Position numbers and translations under genes: made by a program
Source of the DNA: Mucilaginibacter aurantiaciroseus
Lineage (GTDB): Bacteria; Bacteroidota; Bacteroidia; Sphingobacteriales; Sphingobacteriaceae
Reading direction: 5' to 3'
Length of the DNA stretch: 64,000 nt
Assembly: GCF_024055595.1 (NCBI RefSeq)
Contig: NZ_JAMXOF010000003.1
Location: 372,001-436,000, forward strand
Shown here: in pieces, positions 44,702 through 52,593 of the stretch
Position numbering within the stretch: the first letter of the stretch is position 1
Layout: the number at the start of each line of letters is the position of its first letter
Notes under the pieces: model-generated
The model's database searches: none
What the model was told of the DNA's origin: nothing
Seen by the model: only the letters and a program-made list of their open reading frames with translations

Positions 44702-46030
44702 TTATATATATCGGTTAATCAAATTCTCCAGGTATTCTTGTTTGCCGCTGCTTACAGCCGGCTCGCCGTTTTCGCCGGCGTATTTGCGCAGGTCCTCTAA
44801 AGACAGTTTACCCGCTTCAAAGTCTTTACCTGCACCGCTGTCGAAAGAGGCGTAACGGTCGGCGCGGATCTTTTTATAATCGGATTTTTGGAGGATTTTA
44901 TCCGCGGCTACCAATGCCCTCGCAAAAACATCCATACCGCCAACGTGCGCGTAGAACAAGTCTGCCGGGTCTGTAGAGTTACGGCGGATCTTGGCATCGA
45001 AGTTTATCCCGCCACCTGCAAAGCCACCGGCTTGCAGAATGATGAGCATGTATTCGGTAACCTCGGCCACATCGTTCGGGAACTGGTCGGTATCCCAGCC
45101 ATTTTGCTCGTCGCCACGGTTAGCGTCAATTGAACCTAACAAGCCGCTATCTGCCGCAACTTGTAATTCATGCTGAAAGGTGTGGCCGGCTAATGTAGCG
45201 TGGTTAACTTCCAGGTTCAGTTTAAAATCGCCCAGCAGATCATACTTCTGCAAAAAGCCCAAAACGGTAGCTGCGTCATAATCGTACTGATGCTTGGTTG
45301 GCTCGCAGGGTTTTGGTTCGATGAAAAAAGTGCCTTTGAAGCCCTGTTTGCGGGCGTAGTCTTTTGCCGTATGTAGGAATTTTGCAAGATGTTCCTGCTC
45401 GCGTTTCATGTCGGTGTTCAGTAAGGTCATATAACCTTCGCGTCCACCCCAAAAAACGTAGTTCTCGCCACCTAAGGCAATAGTAGCGTCTATAGCCGCC
45501 TTAACCTGCGCCCCCGCATGTGCCAGCGCATGAAAATCGGGATTGGTAGATGCCCCGTTCATGTAGCGCGAATGGCTGAATACGTTGGCCGTGCCCCAAA
45601 GTAGTTTTACACCGCTGGCGTCCTGCTTTTGTTTTGCGTAATCAACCATGGTTTGCAGGCGTCGGTCGTTCTCGTTCAGGTCATTGGTATAATCCACAAC
45701 ATCTACATCGTGAAAGCAATAGTAAGGCAAATTCATTTTAGTGATAAACTCAAAAGCGGCGTCCATTTTATCTTTAGCGCGCTCAATGGCATCAGCCTTT
45801 GCATCCCATGGAAAAATATGCGTAGCGCCACCAAACGGATCGGCACCGGTGCCGTTAAACGAGTGCCAGTAGGCGCATGCAAAGCGCAGGTGGTCCTTCA
45901 TGGTTTTACCGGCCACTATCTTATCTGCATCGTACCAGCGGAAAGCCAACGGGTTATCCGATTGTTGCCCTTCGTATTTAACCTGGCCTATGCCTTTAAA
46001 AAACTCTTTTTCTCCTGTTACAATTCCCAT
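44702..46030 (-). CDS. xylA: Xylose isomerase
   Basis: A 442-residue TIM barrel of the long class II type. Catalytic and metal-binding features are in [10 protein letters not shown] (catalytic His and Asp), [26 protein letters not shown] (metal Glu and Lys), [13 protein letters not shown] (metal Glu and His) and GSIDANRGD. It converts D-xylose to D-xylulose in the cytoplasm. Located 15 nt downstream of xylB. Confidence 0.97.
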   Translation of the reverse strand: MGIVTGEKEFFKGIGQVKYEGQQSDNPLAFRWYDADKIVAGKTMKDHLRFACAYWHSFNGTGADPFGGATHIFPWDAKADAIERAKDKMDAAFEFITKMNLPYYCFHDVDVVDYTNDLNENDRRLQTMVDYAKQKQDASGVKLLWGTANVFSHSRYMNGASTNPDFHALAHAGAQVKAAIDATIALGGENYVFWGGREGYMTLLNTDMKREQEHLAKFLHTAKDYARKQGFKGTFFIEPKPCEPTKHQYDYDAATVLGFLQKYDLLGDFKLNLEVNHATLAGHTFQHELQVAADSGLLGSIDANRGDEQNGWDTDQFPNDVAEVTEYMLIILQAGGFAGGGINFDAKIRRNSTDPADLFYAHVGGMDVFARALVAADKILQKSDYKKIRADRYASFDSGAGKDFEAGKLSLEDLRKYAGENGEPAVSSGKQEYLENLINRYI

Positions 46031-46045
46031 GGTATATTTATTAAG

Positions 46046-47569
46046 TTATTGATTATCCAGTCCTTTCTTTTGCTTCTTGATGTCTTGGCTCTCTTCCAAA
46101 TGCTTTTCAAGGATGGTTTTCCAATCCCGGTAAATAGCTTCGAATGTTTCGGTATCTGTAGGTTCAACATATCCTACGCGTTCGGCCTTGCTAAAAGCCT
46201 CCGCTAGCGACGGGTAGATTTCTGCCCCAATGCCGGCGCCTAAGGCAGCACCAAGGCTGCCATCGTTGTTATAAAGCTCTACAGGCACACCAGTTGCATT
46301 TACAAATGTTTGGGTGAACAGGTCGCTCAGGAACATATTTGTTTTACCGGCACGGATCACGGTTGGGTTCATGCCATTTTCGCGCATAATATCTAACCCG
46401 TATCTAAAGGCGCATGCTATACCCTCTTGCGCCGCCCTGAATATGTGGGCAGGTGTATGCAAATTCAGATCGATGTTATGCAGGTGAGCGCCAATTTGTT
46501 TGTTGTTTAGCATCCGCTCGACGCCGTTACCAAAAGGTAAAATACGCAGCCCGTTGCTTCCAGCGGGCGCTTTTGATGCCTCGGCGTTCATTTGTTCATA
46601 AGTAAGCGATGCACCAAACGTGTTTTTTATCCAGCGGTACAAACTGCCCGTGCCATTGATGCAAAGCAATACGCCAAGGCGTATACGCTCATTAGTATAG
46701 TTAACATGCGCGAAGGTATTTACGCGCGATTGCGGGTCGTAAGTTAAATGATCGCTTACACCATATATAACACCCGAGGTGCCTGCCGTTGCAGCCACCT
46801 CGCCGGGTTTAAGTACATTTAAGGATAAGGCGTTGTTGGGCTGGTCGCCGGCTTTATAAGTAACCGGGATGCCTGTTGTTAAGCCTAAAACAGATGCAAC
46901 ATCGGCCGTTACCCGGCCATGGGCAGAAAATACCGGCTTAATCGTTGGGAACAGCTTATCGCTAAAACCGAAATAATCTATAATGTCTTTAGACAGGCCG
47001 TTGAACTGGAAGTCGAAAAAGATGCCCTCTGATAAAGCGGAGGCCGAAGTGGTGATCTCGCCCGTTAGTTTCATGGCGATGTAATCACCCGGGAGCATGA
47101 TCTTGTCTATCTGATCATATATCTCCGGTTCGTTTTGTTTTACCCAGGCCAGTTTTGATGCGGTAAAATTTCCCGGCGAGTTTAGCATATGCGATAAACA
47201 GGTTTCGTTGCCGATGTCATTAAATGCTTTATCGCCTATTTTTACGGCCCGGCTATCGCACCAAATGATGCTGTTTCGAAGCGAATTTTGGTGTTTATCT
47301 ACCAAAACAAGGCCGTGCATCTGGTAGGCGATGCCAATTGCAGAAATATTTTTTGCCTCGAAACCACCTTTTTTTACGCACAATGTCAGCGCTTGTTGCG
47401 TTTGCTGCCACCACATATCCGGCGATTGCTCTGCCCAGCCGGTTTGTAGCGAAATAATGGGCGATTCCGTATCCGGGTATTGCGCGGATGCGATAATGCT
47501 TTGGTTTTCAGCATCAACAACGCATACTTTTACCGACGAGGTGCCTATATCGATGCCTAATAGCAACAT
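46046..47569 (-). CDS. xylB: Xylulokinase
   Basis: A 507-residue FGGY-family sugar kinase. The N-terminal phosphate loop is LGIDIGTSSVKV, substrate contact region QMHGLVLVDKHQ, catalytic Asp region KAGDQPNNAL, ATP site AGTSGVIYG, and the C-terminal block LYNNDGSLGAALGAG. It phosphorylates D-xylulose for the pentose phosphate pathway. First gene of the operon xylB-xylA-transporter; no regulator (xylR) is in the window. Confidence 0.95.
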   Translation of the reverse strand: MLLLGIDIGTSSVKVCVVDAENQSIIASAQYPDTESPIISLQTGWAEQSPDMWWQQTQQALTLCVKKGGFEAKNISAIGIAYQMHGLVLVDKHQNSLRNSIIWCDSRAVKIGDKAFNDIGNETCLSHMLNSPGNFTASKLAWVKQNEPEIYDQIDKIMLPGDYIAMKLTGEITTSASALSEGIFFDFQFNGLSKDIIDYFGFSDKLFPTIKPVFSAHGRVTADVASVLGLTTGIPVTYKAGDQPNNALSLNVLKPGEVAATAGTSGVIYGVSDHLTYDPQSRVNTFAHVNYTNERIRLGVLLCINGTGSLYRWIKNTFGASLTYEQMNAEASKAPAGSNGLRILPFGNGVERMLNNKQIGAHLHNIDLNLHTPAHIFRAAQEGIACAFRYGLDIMRENGMNPTVIRAGKTNMFLSDLFTQTFVNATGVPVELYNNDGSLGAALGAGIGAEIYPSLAEAFSKAERVGYVEPTDTETFEAIYRDWKTILEKHLEESQDIKKQKKGLDNQ

Positions 47570-47704
47570 GTTTTTATTCTTTAAGGGGTTACGAGAGCCG
47601 TTAATAATTGGTATGAAAAAACGAATTTAGCGTAATTTTTGAAAAAGTGTCTACGTGACGTGAATTAGGACAAAACAATAAAATTGAGAAATTTTAAAAA
47701 AGAG

Positions 47705-47734
47705 TTGTGTAAAACAAAAAGGTGCGTATATTTG
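47705..47734 (+). promoter_or_regulatory. Promoter of tRNA-Asp
   Basis: TTGTG (47705-47709), a 17-nt spacer and TATATTTG (47727-47734) match the Bacteroidetes consensus, 12 nt before the tRNA. Confidence 0.75.
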
Positions 47735-47745
47735 CAATCCCAAAC

Positions 47746-47819
47746 GGAGTGGTAGTTCAGCTGGTTAGAATGCCTGCCTGTCACGCAGGAGGTCGCGGGT
47801 TCGAATCCCGTCCATTCCG
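47746..47819 (+). tRNA. tRNA-Asp (GTC)
   Basis: 74 nt with a full cloverleaf: acceptor GGAGTGG/CCATTCC, D arm with GTTCAGCTGGTTAGAAT, anticodon arm CCTGC-CTGTCAC-GCAGG with anticodon GTC, T arm CGGG-TTCGAAT-CCCG, discriminator G. CCA is not encoded. It lies at the left border of the accessory island, 251 nt before the integrase, and is a candidate attachment site. Confidence 0.95.
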
Positions 47820-47843
47820 CTGAAAACAATGTCAAAATTGACT

Positions 47844-47877
47844 AAAAGCCTGTAAATCATTGATTTACAGGCTTTTT
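47844..47877 (+). terminator. Terminator after tRNA-Asp
   Basis: AAAAGCCTGTAAAT and ATTTACAGGCTTTT form a perfect 14-bp stem with a 5-nt loop and a T-run. If the island joins at the tRNA 3' end, this terminator belongs to the island. Confidence 0.85.
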
Positions 47878-48070
47878 TGTTTGCTCGAAAACACCAAATT
47901 ATGCATGTTTTACCATATAAAAGGTGAGCAATTCGGTGAGCATATTTGAGGAAACAGGATGCTCACCAGAAACGCCATAAGTAACTGATTGGCAAGATGT
48001 TCAATGGCTGAACATCTTGTTTGCAAGTGATTAAATAAACAATTTTGTTTCACTATTTAATTCATTTGTA

Positions 48071-49288
48071 ATGAGAACTAACATCAATTTGCTTTTTTAT
48101 TTAAAGAAGCGCAACACCTACACAAGTGGCCCGGTTGCCATTTATTTGAGGTTTACTGTTGACGGCCACCGTGCGGAAGCATCAACTGGAAAAGTTTGTG
48201 ACCCTGTTCGTTGGAATACGCAGGCAGGTCGCGCCATTGGCACAAAAGAAGATACACGAACGTTAAATGCTTACCTTGACACACTACATTCCCAGGCTCA
48301 GGAATTTCATCGCTGGATGACTGCAAATGATGAAATGGTTACTGCCGAAAGTTTAAAGAACCGATTTATCGGGAAAGTGGATAAGGTGCGAACACTTATA
48401 ACCGTTTTTGAAGATCATAATCAAAAAATGAAAAGCCTGGTAGGGCAGGAATTTGAGAAAAGCACCTTGCAGCGTTACGAAACCGCCTTGATGCACACAA
48501 AAGACTTTATGCAATGGCAACATAATGTATCGGACATACCTATTACAAAAATCAACTTCGCTTTCCTAAATGATTTTGAATATTACCTGCGGAGTGTACG
48601 CAAGTGCGCCAATAACTCTGCAATTAAATACATTAAAAACTTGGGCAAAATTGTCCGCATCTGTTTAGGTAACGGCTGGCTTATTGTTGATCCTTACCTT
48701 AATTATAAACCTAAAACAAAAGCTGTTCACCGGGATGTACTGACTAAAGAAGAATTAGACAGGCTTATCAAAAAGAAATTCGACATTGAGCGGCTGAATG
48801 TGGTTAGGGATGTATTTGTTTTTTGTTGTTACACGGGCCTTGCTTATGTTGACGTACATAAATTAAAACGCTCCGAATTGGTTAAAGGCATTGATGGTGA
48901 TTTATGGATTTATACCAGCCGTAAAAAAACAGACACTTTATCAAGGATTCCCGTTTTACCTACTGCGTTATCAGTTATTGAATCCTACAGCGATCATCCA
49001 CAATGTATAGCAGAAGATTCTTTGCTGCCGGTAATGAGCAATCAAAAGATGAATGCCTACCTAAAGGAAATTGCCGACCTCTGCAAGATCAATAAGCTTT
49101 TGACCTTCCATATTGCACGGCATACATTTGCAACTACTGTAACGCTTAATAATGGCGTTCCTATTGAAAGTGTAGCTAAGATGATGGGGCATACCAGTAT
49201 CAAGACTACTCAAATTTATGCTAAAGTTATGGATCATAAGATAAGTTCAGATATGCAGCTATTGAGAGAAAAGTTAGCATTTAGTTAA
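48071..49288 (+). CDS. Tyrosine recombinase / integrase
   Basis: A 405-residue phage-type integrase. An N-terminal arm-binding domain (YLRFTVDGHRAEASTGKVCDPVRWN) is followed by a SAM-like core-binding domain and the catalytic domain with TGLAYVDVHKLKR, HIARHTFAT (His-x-x-Arg, near residue 350) and MGHTSIKTTQIYAKV (nucleophile Tyr near 382). This is the usual form in Bacteroidetes conjugative and mobilizable elements. It starts 251 nt after tRNA-Asp and should integrate and excise the island. Confidence 0.93.
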   Translation: MRTNINLLFYLKKRNTYTSGPVAIYLRFTVDGHRAEASTGKVCDPVRWNTQAGRAIGTKEDTRTLNAYLDTLHSQAQEFHRWMTANDEMVTAESLKNRFIGKVDKVRTLITVFEDHNQKMKSLVGQEFEKSTLQRYETALMHTKDFMQWQHNVSDIPITKINFAFLNDFEYYLRSVRKCANNSAIKYIKNLGKIVRICLGNGWLIVDPYLNYKPKTKAVHRDVLTKEELDRLIKKKFDIERLNVVRDVFVFCCYTGLAYVDVHKLKRSELVKGIDGDLWIYTSRKKTDTLSRIPVLPTALSVIESYSDHPQCIAEDSLLPVMSNQKMNAYLKEIADLCKINKLLTFHIARHTFATTVTLNNGVPIESVAKMMGHTSIKTTQIYAKVMDHKISSDMQLLREKLAFS

Positions 49289-49300
49289 TCTGTTGCAAAT

Positions 49301-49341
49301 CAAATTTACGGCAGTAAATCATAAATATTGCCGTAAATTTG
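49301..49341. repeat. Perfect inverted repeat after the integrase
   Basis: CAAATTTACGGCA (49301-49313) and TGCCGTAAATTTG (49329-49341) are exact inverted copies with a 15-nt loop, 12 nt after the integrase stop. There is no T-run, so it may be a protein-binding site or a weak terminator. Confidence 0.6.
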
Positions 49342-49635
49342 AATCCCCCCGATTACTATTTACTGCTTCTTTGTTTGATGTGCAATGCAGTTAAACCGAA
49401 ACGTTATAAGGAAATGTATCACCACCAACCTGTCTGAATAAACCATCCCATATTTACCGCTTAAGCAACCAAAAGCGAGAGCCGGGTAAATAGTCAAGGC
49501 CGGGCCACCGCTAAAAAACAAAATTAAAATGGCCCGCTTTGCATGGCCTTTACTTTTTATCCCGGCGGTGGGCTATATTCGCGAGTGCGGTGAATATGGG
49601 AATTTTGTATGCAAAGCAGATTTATTAATACAAAA
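49342..49635. other. Intergenic region between integrase and the ATPase remnant, nothing recognised
   Basis: About 295 nt. A frame of 80 codons (49529-49771) crosses the IS boundary and is not credible. GGCCCGC...GCGGTGGGC near 49530-49574 gives weak symmetry only. Confidence 0.4.
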
Positions 49636-49707
49636 TCAGGAACAGAAGTATTCAACTGCATCACCAATTAAAAATACACAATTATCAACCTCTTTACTTT
49701 GTCTTTG
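49636..49707 (-). pseudogene. Detached C-terminal fragment of the SMC-like ATPase
   Basis: On the minus strand, after the IS21 target repeat, the frame continues as QRQSKEVDNCVFLIGDAVEYFCS and stops (TGA at 49636-49638). When the IS and one target copy are removed on paper it joins the fragment at 52393-52593 without a frame break. Confidence 0.7.
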
Positions 49708-49821
49708 TGATTATTCCGGGGAAAGTATACCACCATTCCGCTGCAAAAGGGGCCAGGGATTTGAGGTGTAAACGAGTAGTCAGAACTCCATCACCACTAA
49801 GCAGTATGATGTGCAGTAAAC

Positions 49822-50553
49822 TTAGTGATTTTTCTTGTTTCTCATAGATTTACCCGTTAAAGCAATTCTGTGCGCAGAAGCTGCCAATCTGTCCATGATC
49901 GCATCGGCAAGCGTTGGCTCATCAATAAAGTTATACCAGTTATCTACCGGCAGTTGGGATGTGATTATCGTAGAGCCATTACCATACCTGTCTTCCAGAA
50001 TATCGAGTAAAGCGATCCTGGCATCATTCGATAATGCCTTTAACCCGAAGTCATCCAATATCAGTAGCTTGTTACCGGATATAGCCCTGATCCATTTGAG
50101 ATAGGTGCCGTCCAGCCGGGCCTGGGCCAGTGATTCCAGGAACTTGTTCATGCTATAGTAAAGGGTTCGGTAGCCCAGCAAGCAGGCGCTGCGCCCCATA
50201 GCACACGCCAGAAAGCTTTTACCACAACCGGTCGCACCGGTGATCAGGACATTTTCACCTTTTGCAATAAACATTCCATCAGATAACCGCAGCACCTGTT
50301 CCCGGGTGATTCCCCGGTCAGGCGTGCAAAGAATATCCTCGGGTAAGGCATGGTACCGGAGCTTACTGTAGTTCAGGTACTTTTGCGTTCGGGCGTGGTC
50401 ACGGTATTCAACCTCTGCCTGTGTGAGCATCCCGACAAGGGAGTGTACGTCCTGAAGTTCCTGTACGGGAAGCAATAGTGTCGCCTCATACCGGTTAGCC
50501 ATACCGCTTAGTTTAAGCGATTTCAGCTGGTCTAATGTGTTTTGTGTGTTCAT
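49822..50553 (-). CDS. istB: IS21 helper ATPase IstB
   Basis: A 243-residue AAA+ protein related to DnaC. Walker A GATGCGKS is at residues 106-113 and Walker B is LLILDDFGL. IstB forms filaments on target DNA and stimulates the transposase. It lies 14 nt after istA on the same strand, as in all IS21 elements. Full length. Confidence 0.95.
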   Translation of the reverse strand: MNTQNTLDQLKSLKLSGMANRYEATLLLPVQELQDVHSLVGMLTQAEVEYRDHARTQKYLNYSKLRYHALPEDILCTPDRGITREQVLRLSDGMFIAKGENVLITGATGCGKSFLACAMGRSACLLGYRTLYYSMNKFLESLAQARLDGTYLKWIRAISGNKLLILDDFGLKALSNDARIALLDILEDRYGNGSTIITSQLPVDNWYNFIDEPTLADAIMDRLAASAHRIALTGKSMRNKKNH

Positions 50554-50567
50554 TTGATCATGGGTTT

Positions 50568-52136
50568 TTAGTTTTCATTGTATGCCTCCGGGCCTCTTAA
50601 GTTGACATGAATGGGGATCCGGTATTCTTTGGTAGCTTCTTGTTCCATCAGGTCCATATTGTTTGCCAGGATGTTTTTAATGGCTGTATAGCTAAACTTA
50701 CTGCCGCTTAATCCTCGTGTGCAAGCCGCCTCCATCCGCACCGGGCCATAGGCACTAATCAGCCTGAGCAAACCCAGGCAGGAGGTATAAGACTGTTCAA
50801 TAACCTTTTTGCTTTCCATCAGTTTTTGAAAGAAGGCATGGGTGCAGGGTCCGACCTCCGTTGCCTTTTGCAGGTAATATGCCGAACTGAAGCCCCTGGT
50901 TGCCAGATGAGCCTGATGGCTGGCGGGCATATGCTCTAAGATGGTCGTGTATTTATGGTTCCTGTAATCCCGCTTATGCAGGGCGATGCGCTGGTTATTG
51001 TAATAGATCTCCACTGTGTCCAGGCAATAGATGAGCCGCACCTCCTTGCCGATAAAGCGGAAAGGAACACTGTAGTAATGCCAGTCTTCACCGATCAGGA
51101 CATGGTAGCTTTTCTGAACTTTAGCTTTGGTATAGTGCCGGATATAATAAGCGGTTTCAGGCATCGGTTGTAGCAAGGCTTTTTCCTGCCCGGTGAATAA
51201 CTCCTGGCGGCTGAAGGTCTTCTTCTGGAAGTTGATCTGGTGATGCTGGTCCAGTTTGGCCCATATGGCCCGATTGAGTTCAGCCAGGCTATGGAACGTT
51301 TCGTTCCTTAACTTGGCGTAAATGCGCATGTAGGTGATCTTGACCAGGCCCTCTACCGCAGGTTTATCTTTGGGTTTGTAGGCCCTGGCAGCGAATAAGG
51401 CAATATGGTTATGGTTAGACCATTGCTGAAGCATTTCGGTAAACTGAGGTTCGTACCGGCAGGTCTTAGATACCCACTGCCTCATGTTGTCTGACTTAAC
51501 TCCCAATGGCACCCCGCCAAGGTAATCCAGGGTATTGTTGAGGGCTTTCACTACCTGAGGCAGTTTGGCGTTAGGCAGGGCCTCTACATAGCCATAGCCG
51601 CTAAAGGGAAGCACGGCAATAAACACAGGGCAGGCAATTAGCTCGCCGGTGGACAGGTCAACATAGTGAAGCGGTGTCCCGGCGAAATCTACTTGCAGGA
51701 GCTTACCCGGCTGATGCTCGAAGTGCATTACCGCACTGTTCAGCTTCTGTTGCTCTTGCAGGAGTTCACAGAACCTGGAATACTGAAACCCTTCCGGAAA
51801 GTCCTGGATATATTCCTCCCAAAGTAGTAAACGGGTAACGCCTTCTTTGGCCAGCTCATGCCTATGAAGCTCTATCAAGCTGTTAAAGTGAAGCTTGCGC
51901 GGGTCTGTTTCTTCCGCCTGGGCTTTGGCCAACCCTACGATCTCATCGAGTTTACGGTCGTCCAGGGCCAGCAGTTCGCTAAAGCCCAGGCCGGTTTGAC
52001 CAAACTTACCAAGGTAGGTAGCGATGGTTTTTCTGTTCGTTCCTGTTTCCCTTGCTATGGATCTTTGTGATGCTCCACGCTCCAAAAACAGGAGTATTTG
52101 TCGTACTTTATTCATATTAAGCAGCTTGTTTGCCAT
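50568..52136 (-). CDS. istA: IS21 transposase IstA
   Basis: A 522-residue transposase with an N-terminal helix-turn-helix (MNKVRQILLFLERGASQRSIARETGTNRKTIATYL region) and a DDE integrase core: the first Asp in LLQVDFAGTPLHY, the second in GVKSDNMRQWV, and the Glu in KPAVEGLVKITYMRIYA. A C-terminal beta-barrel follows. Full length and in frame, so the copy may be active. It drives cut-and-paste or copy transposition together with IstB. Confidence 0.95.
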   Translation of the reverse strand: MANKLLNMNKVRQILLFLERGASQRSIARETGTNRKTIATYLGKFGQTGLGFSELLALDDRKLDEIVGLAKAQAEETDPRKLHFNSLIELHRHELAKEGVTRLLLWEEYIQDFPEGFQYSRFCELLQEQQKLNSAVMHFEHQPGKLLQVDFAGTPLHYVDLSTGELIACPVFIAVLPFSGYGYVEALPNAKLPQVVKALNNTLDYLGGVPLGVKSDNMRQWVSKTCRYEPQFTEMLQQWSNHNHIALFAARAYKPKDKPAVEGLVKITYMRIYAKLRNETFHSLAELNRAIWAKLDQHHQINFQKKTFSRQELFTGQEKALLQPMPETAYYIRHYTKAKVQKSYHVLIGEDWHYYSVPFRFIGKEVRLIYCLDTVEIYYNNQRIALHKRDYRNHKYTTILEHMPASHQAHLATRGFSSAYYLQKATEVGPCTHAFFQKLMESKKVIEQSYTSCLGLLRLISAYGPVRMEAACTRGLSGSKFSYTAIKNILANNMDLMEQEATKEYRIPIHVNLRGPEAYNEN

Positions 52137-52392
52137 TCCATTTGGTGATTAGTGTGACCTGATCAAACCTATGATTAATGGCAGGTTAACCTGCTTAGTG
52201 GTATACTTTGGAGCGGAATAAGTGGTATACTATTGCCGGAATGTCAGCTTTTTTACCGGCTCAACGAAGAAGAAAATCTTCCCCCTCACGCAATCTTCAG
52301 CAACTCCTTATCCATGACTGGCCCCTTTTGCAGCGGAATCACTGGTACCTTTTGCGTCGGAATCACTGGTATACTATGGAGCGGAATATCCA

Positions 52393-52593
52393 GTCTTTGA
52401 TAAACATAATCAACAACGTGATCTACAAATACTGTGGTTTTGCCGACATAAATCGCATCGTAAGATTTTGACAAGTGACCGCAATGAGAATTTATAACTA
52501 AATTTTTTATCTCTTCTTTTGTTTCATATGTAGGTGGGAATACGTTAGGCTGGTTAAAAAATTCGATAACTAAATGGATAAATGCGAATAATT
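52393..52593 (-). pseudogene. Out-of-frame continuation of the SMC-like ATPase
   Basis: Directly after the ATPase stop codon a different frame reads NKLFAFIHLVIEFFNQPNVF, then PPTYETKEEIKNLVINSHCG, then HLSKSYDAIYVGKTTVFVDH and VVDYVYQR, up to the IS21 insertion. It has no start codon of its own. Changing the run of six A before the stop to five A joins it to the ATPase (DDSK-NKLFAF). It is therefore best read as the lost C-terminus of the ATPase. Confidence 0.7.

Larger units (their letters stand above)
49708..52392 (-). mobile_element. IS21-family insertion sequence, 2685 bp
   Basis: The element holds istA and istB and has ends TGATTATTCCG and, read inward from the right, TGGATATTCCG. Inside the ends are 24-nt units of consensus ACTGGTATACTATGGAGCGGAATA: two at the left in inverted orientation (about 49711-49756), three tandem at the right (52317-52388) and two more at 52197-52244. 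Multiple terminal repeats are a hallmark of IS21 and serve as IstA binding sites. It looks intact and potentially active. Confidence 0.88.
49701..52399. repeat. 7-bp target-site duplication around the IS21 element
   Basis: GTCTTTG is found at 49701-49707 and at 52393-52399, directly outside the element ends (TGATTATTCC... and ...GGAATATCCA). Seven bases is slightly unusual, but the flanking reading frame becomes continuous on removal, which supports it. Confidence 0.75.

Noticed and set aside
49731..49740. CCATTCCGC resembling the tRNA-Asp 3' end, as a possible attachment repeat
   Set aside because: Only nine bases match and the site lies inside an IS21 terminal unit, which fully explains it.
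49529..49771. 80-codon frame upstream of istB
   Set aside because: It crosses the IS21 border and target duplication, so it cannot be an old gene, and it has no recognisable motif.
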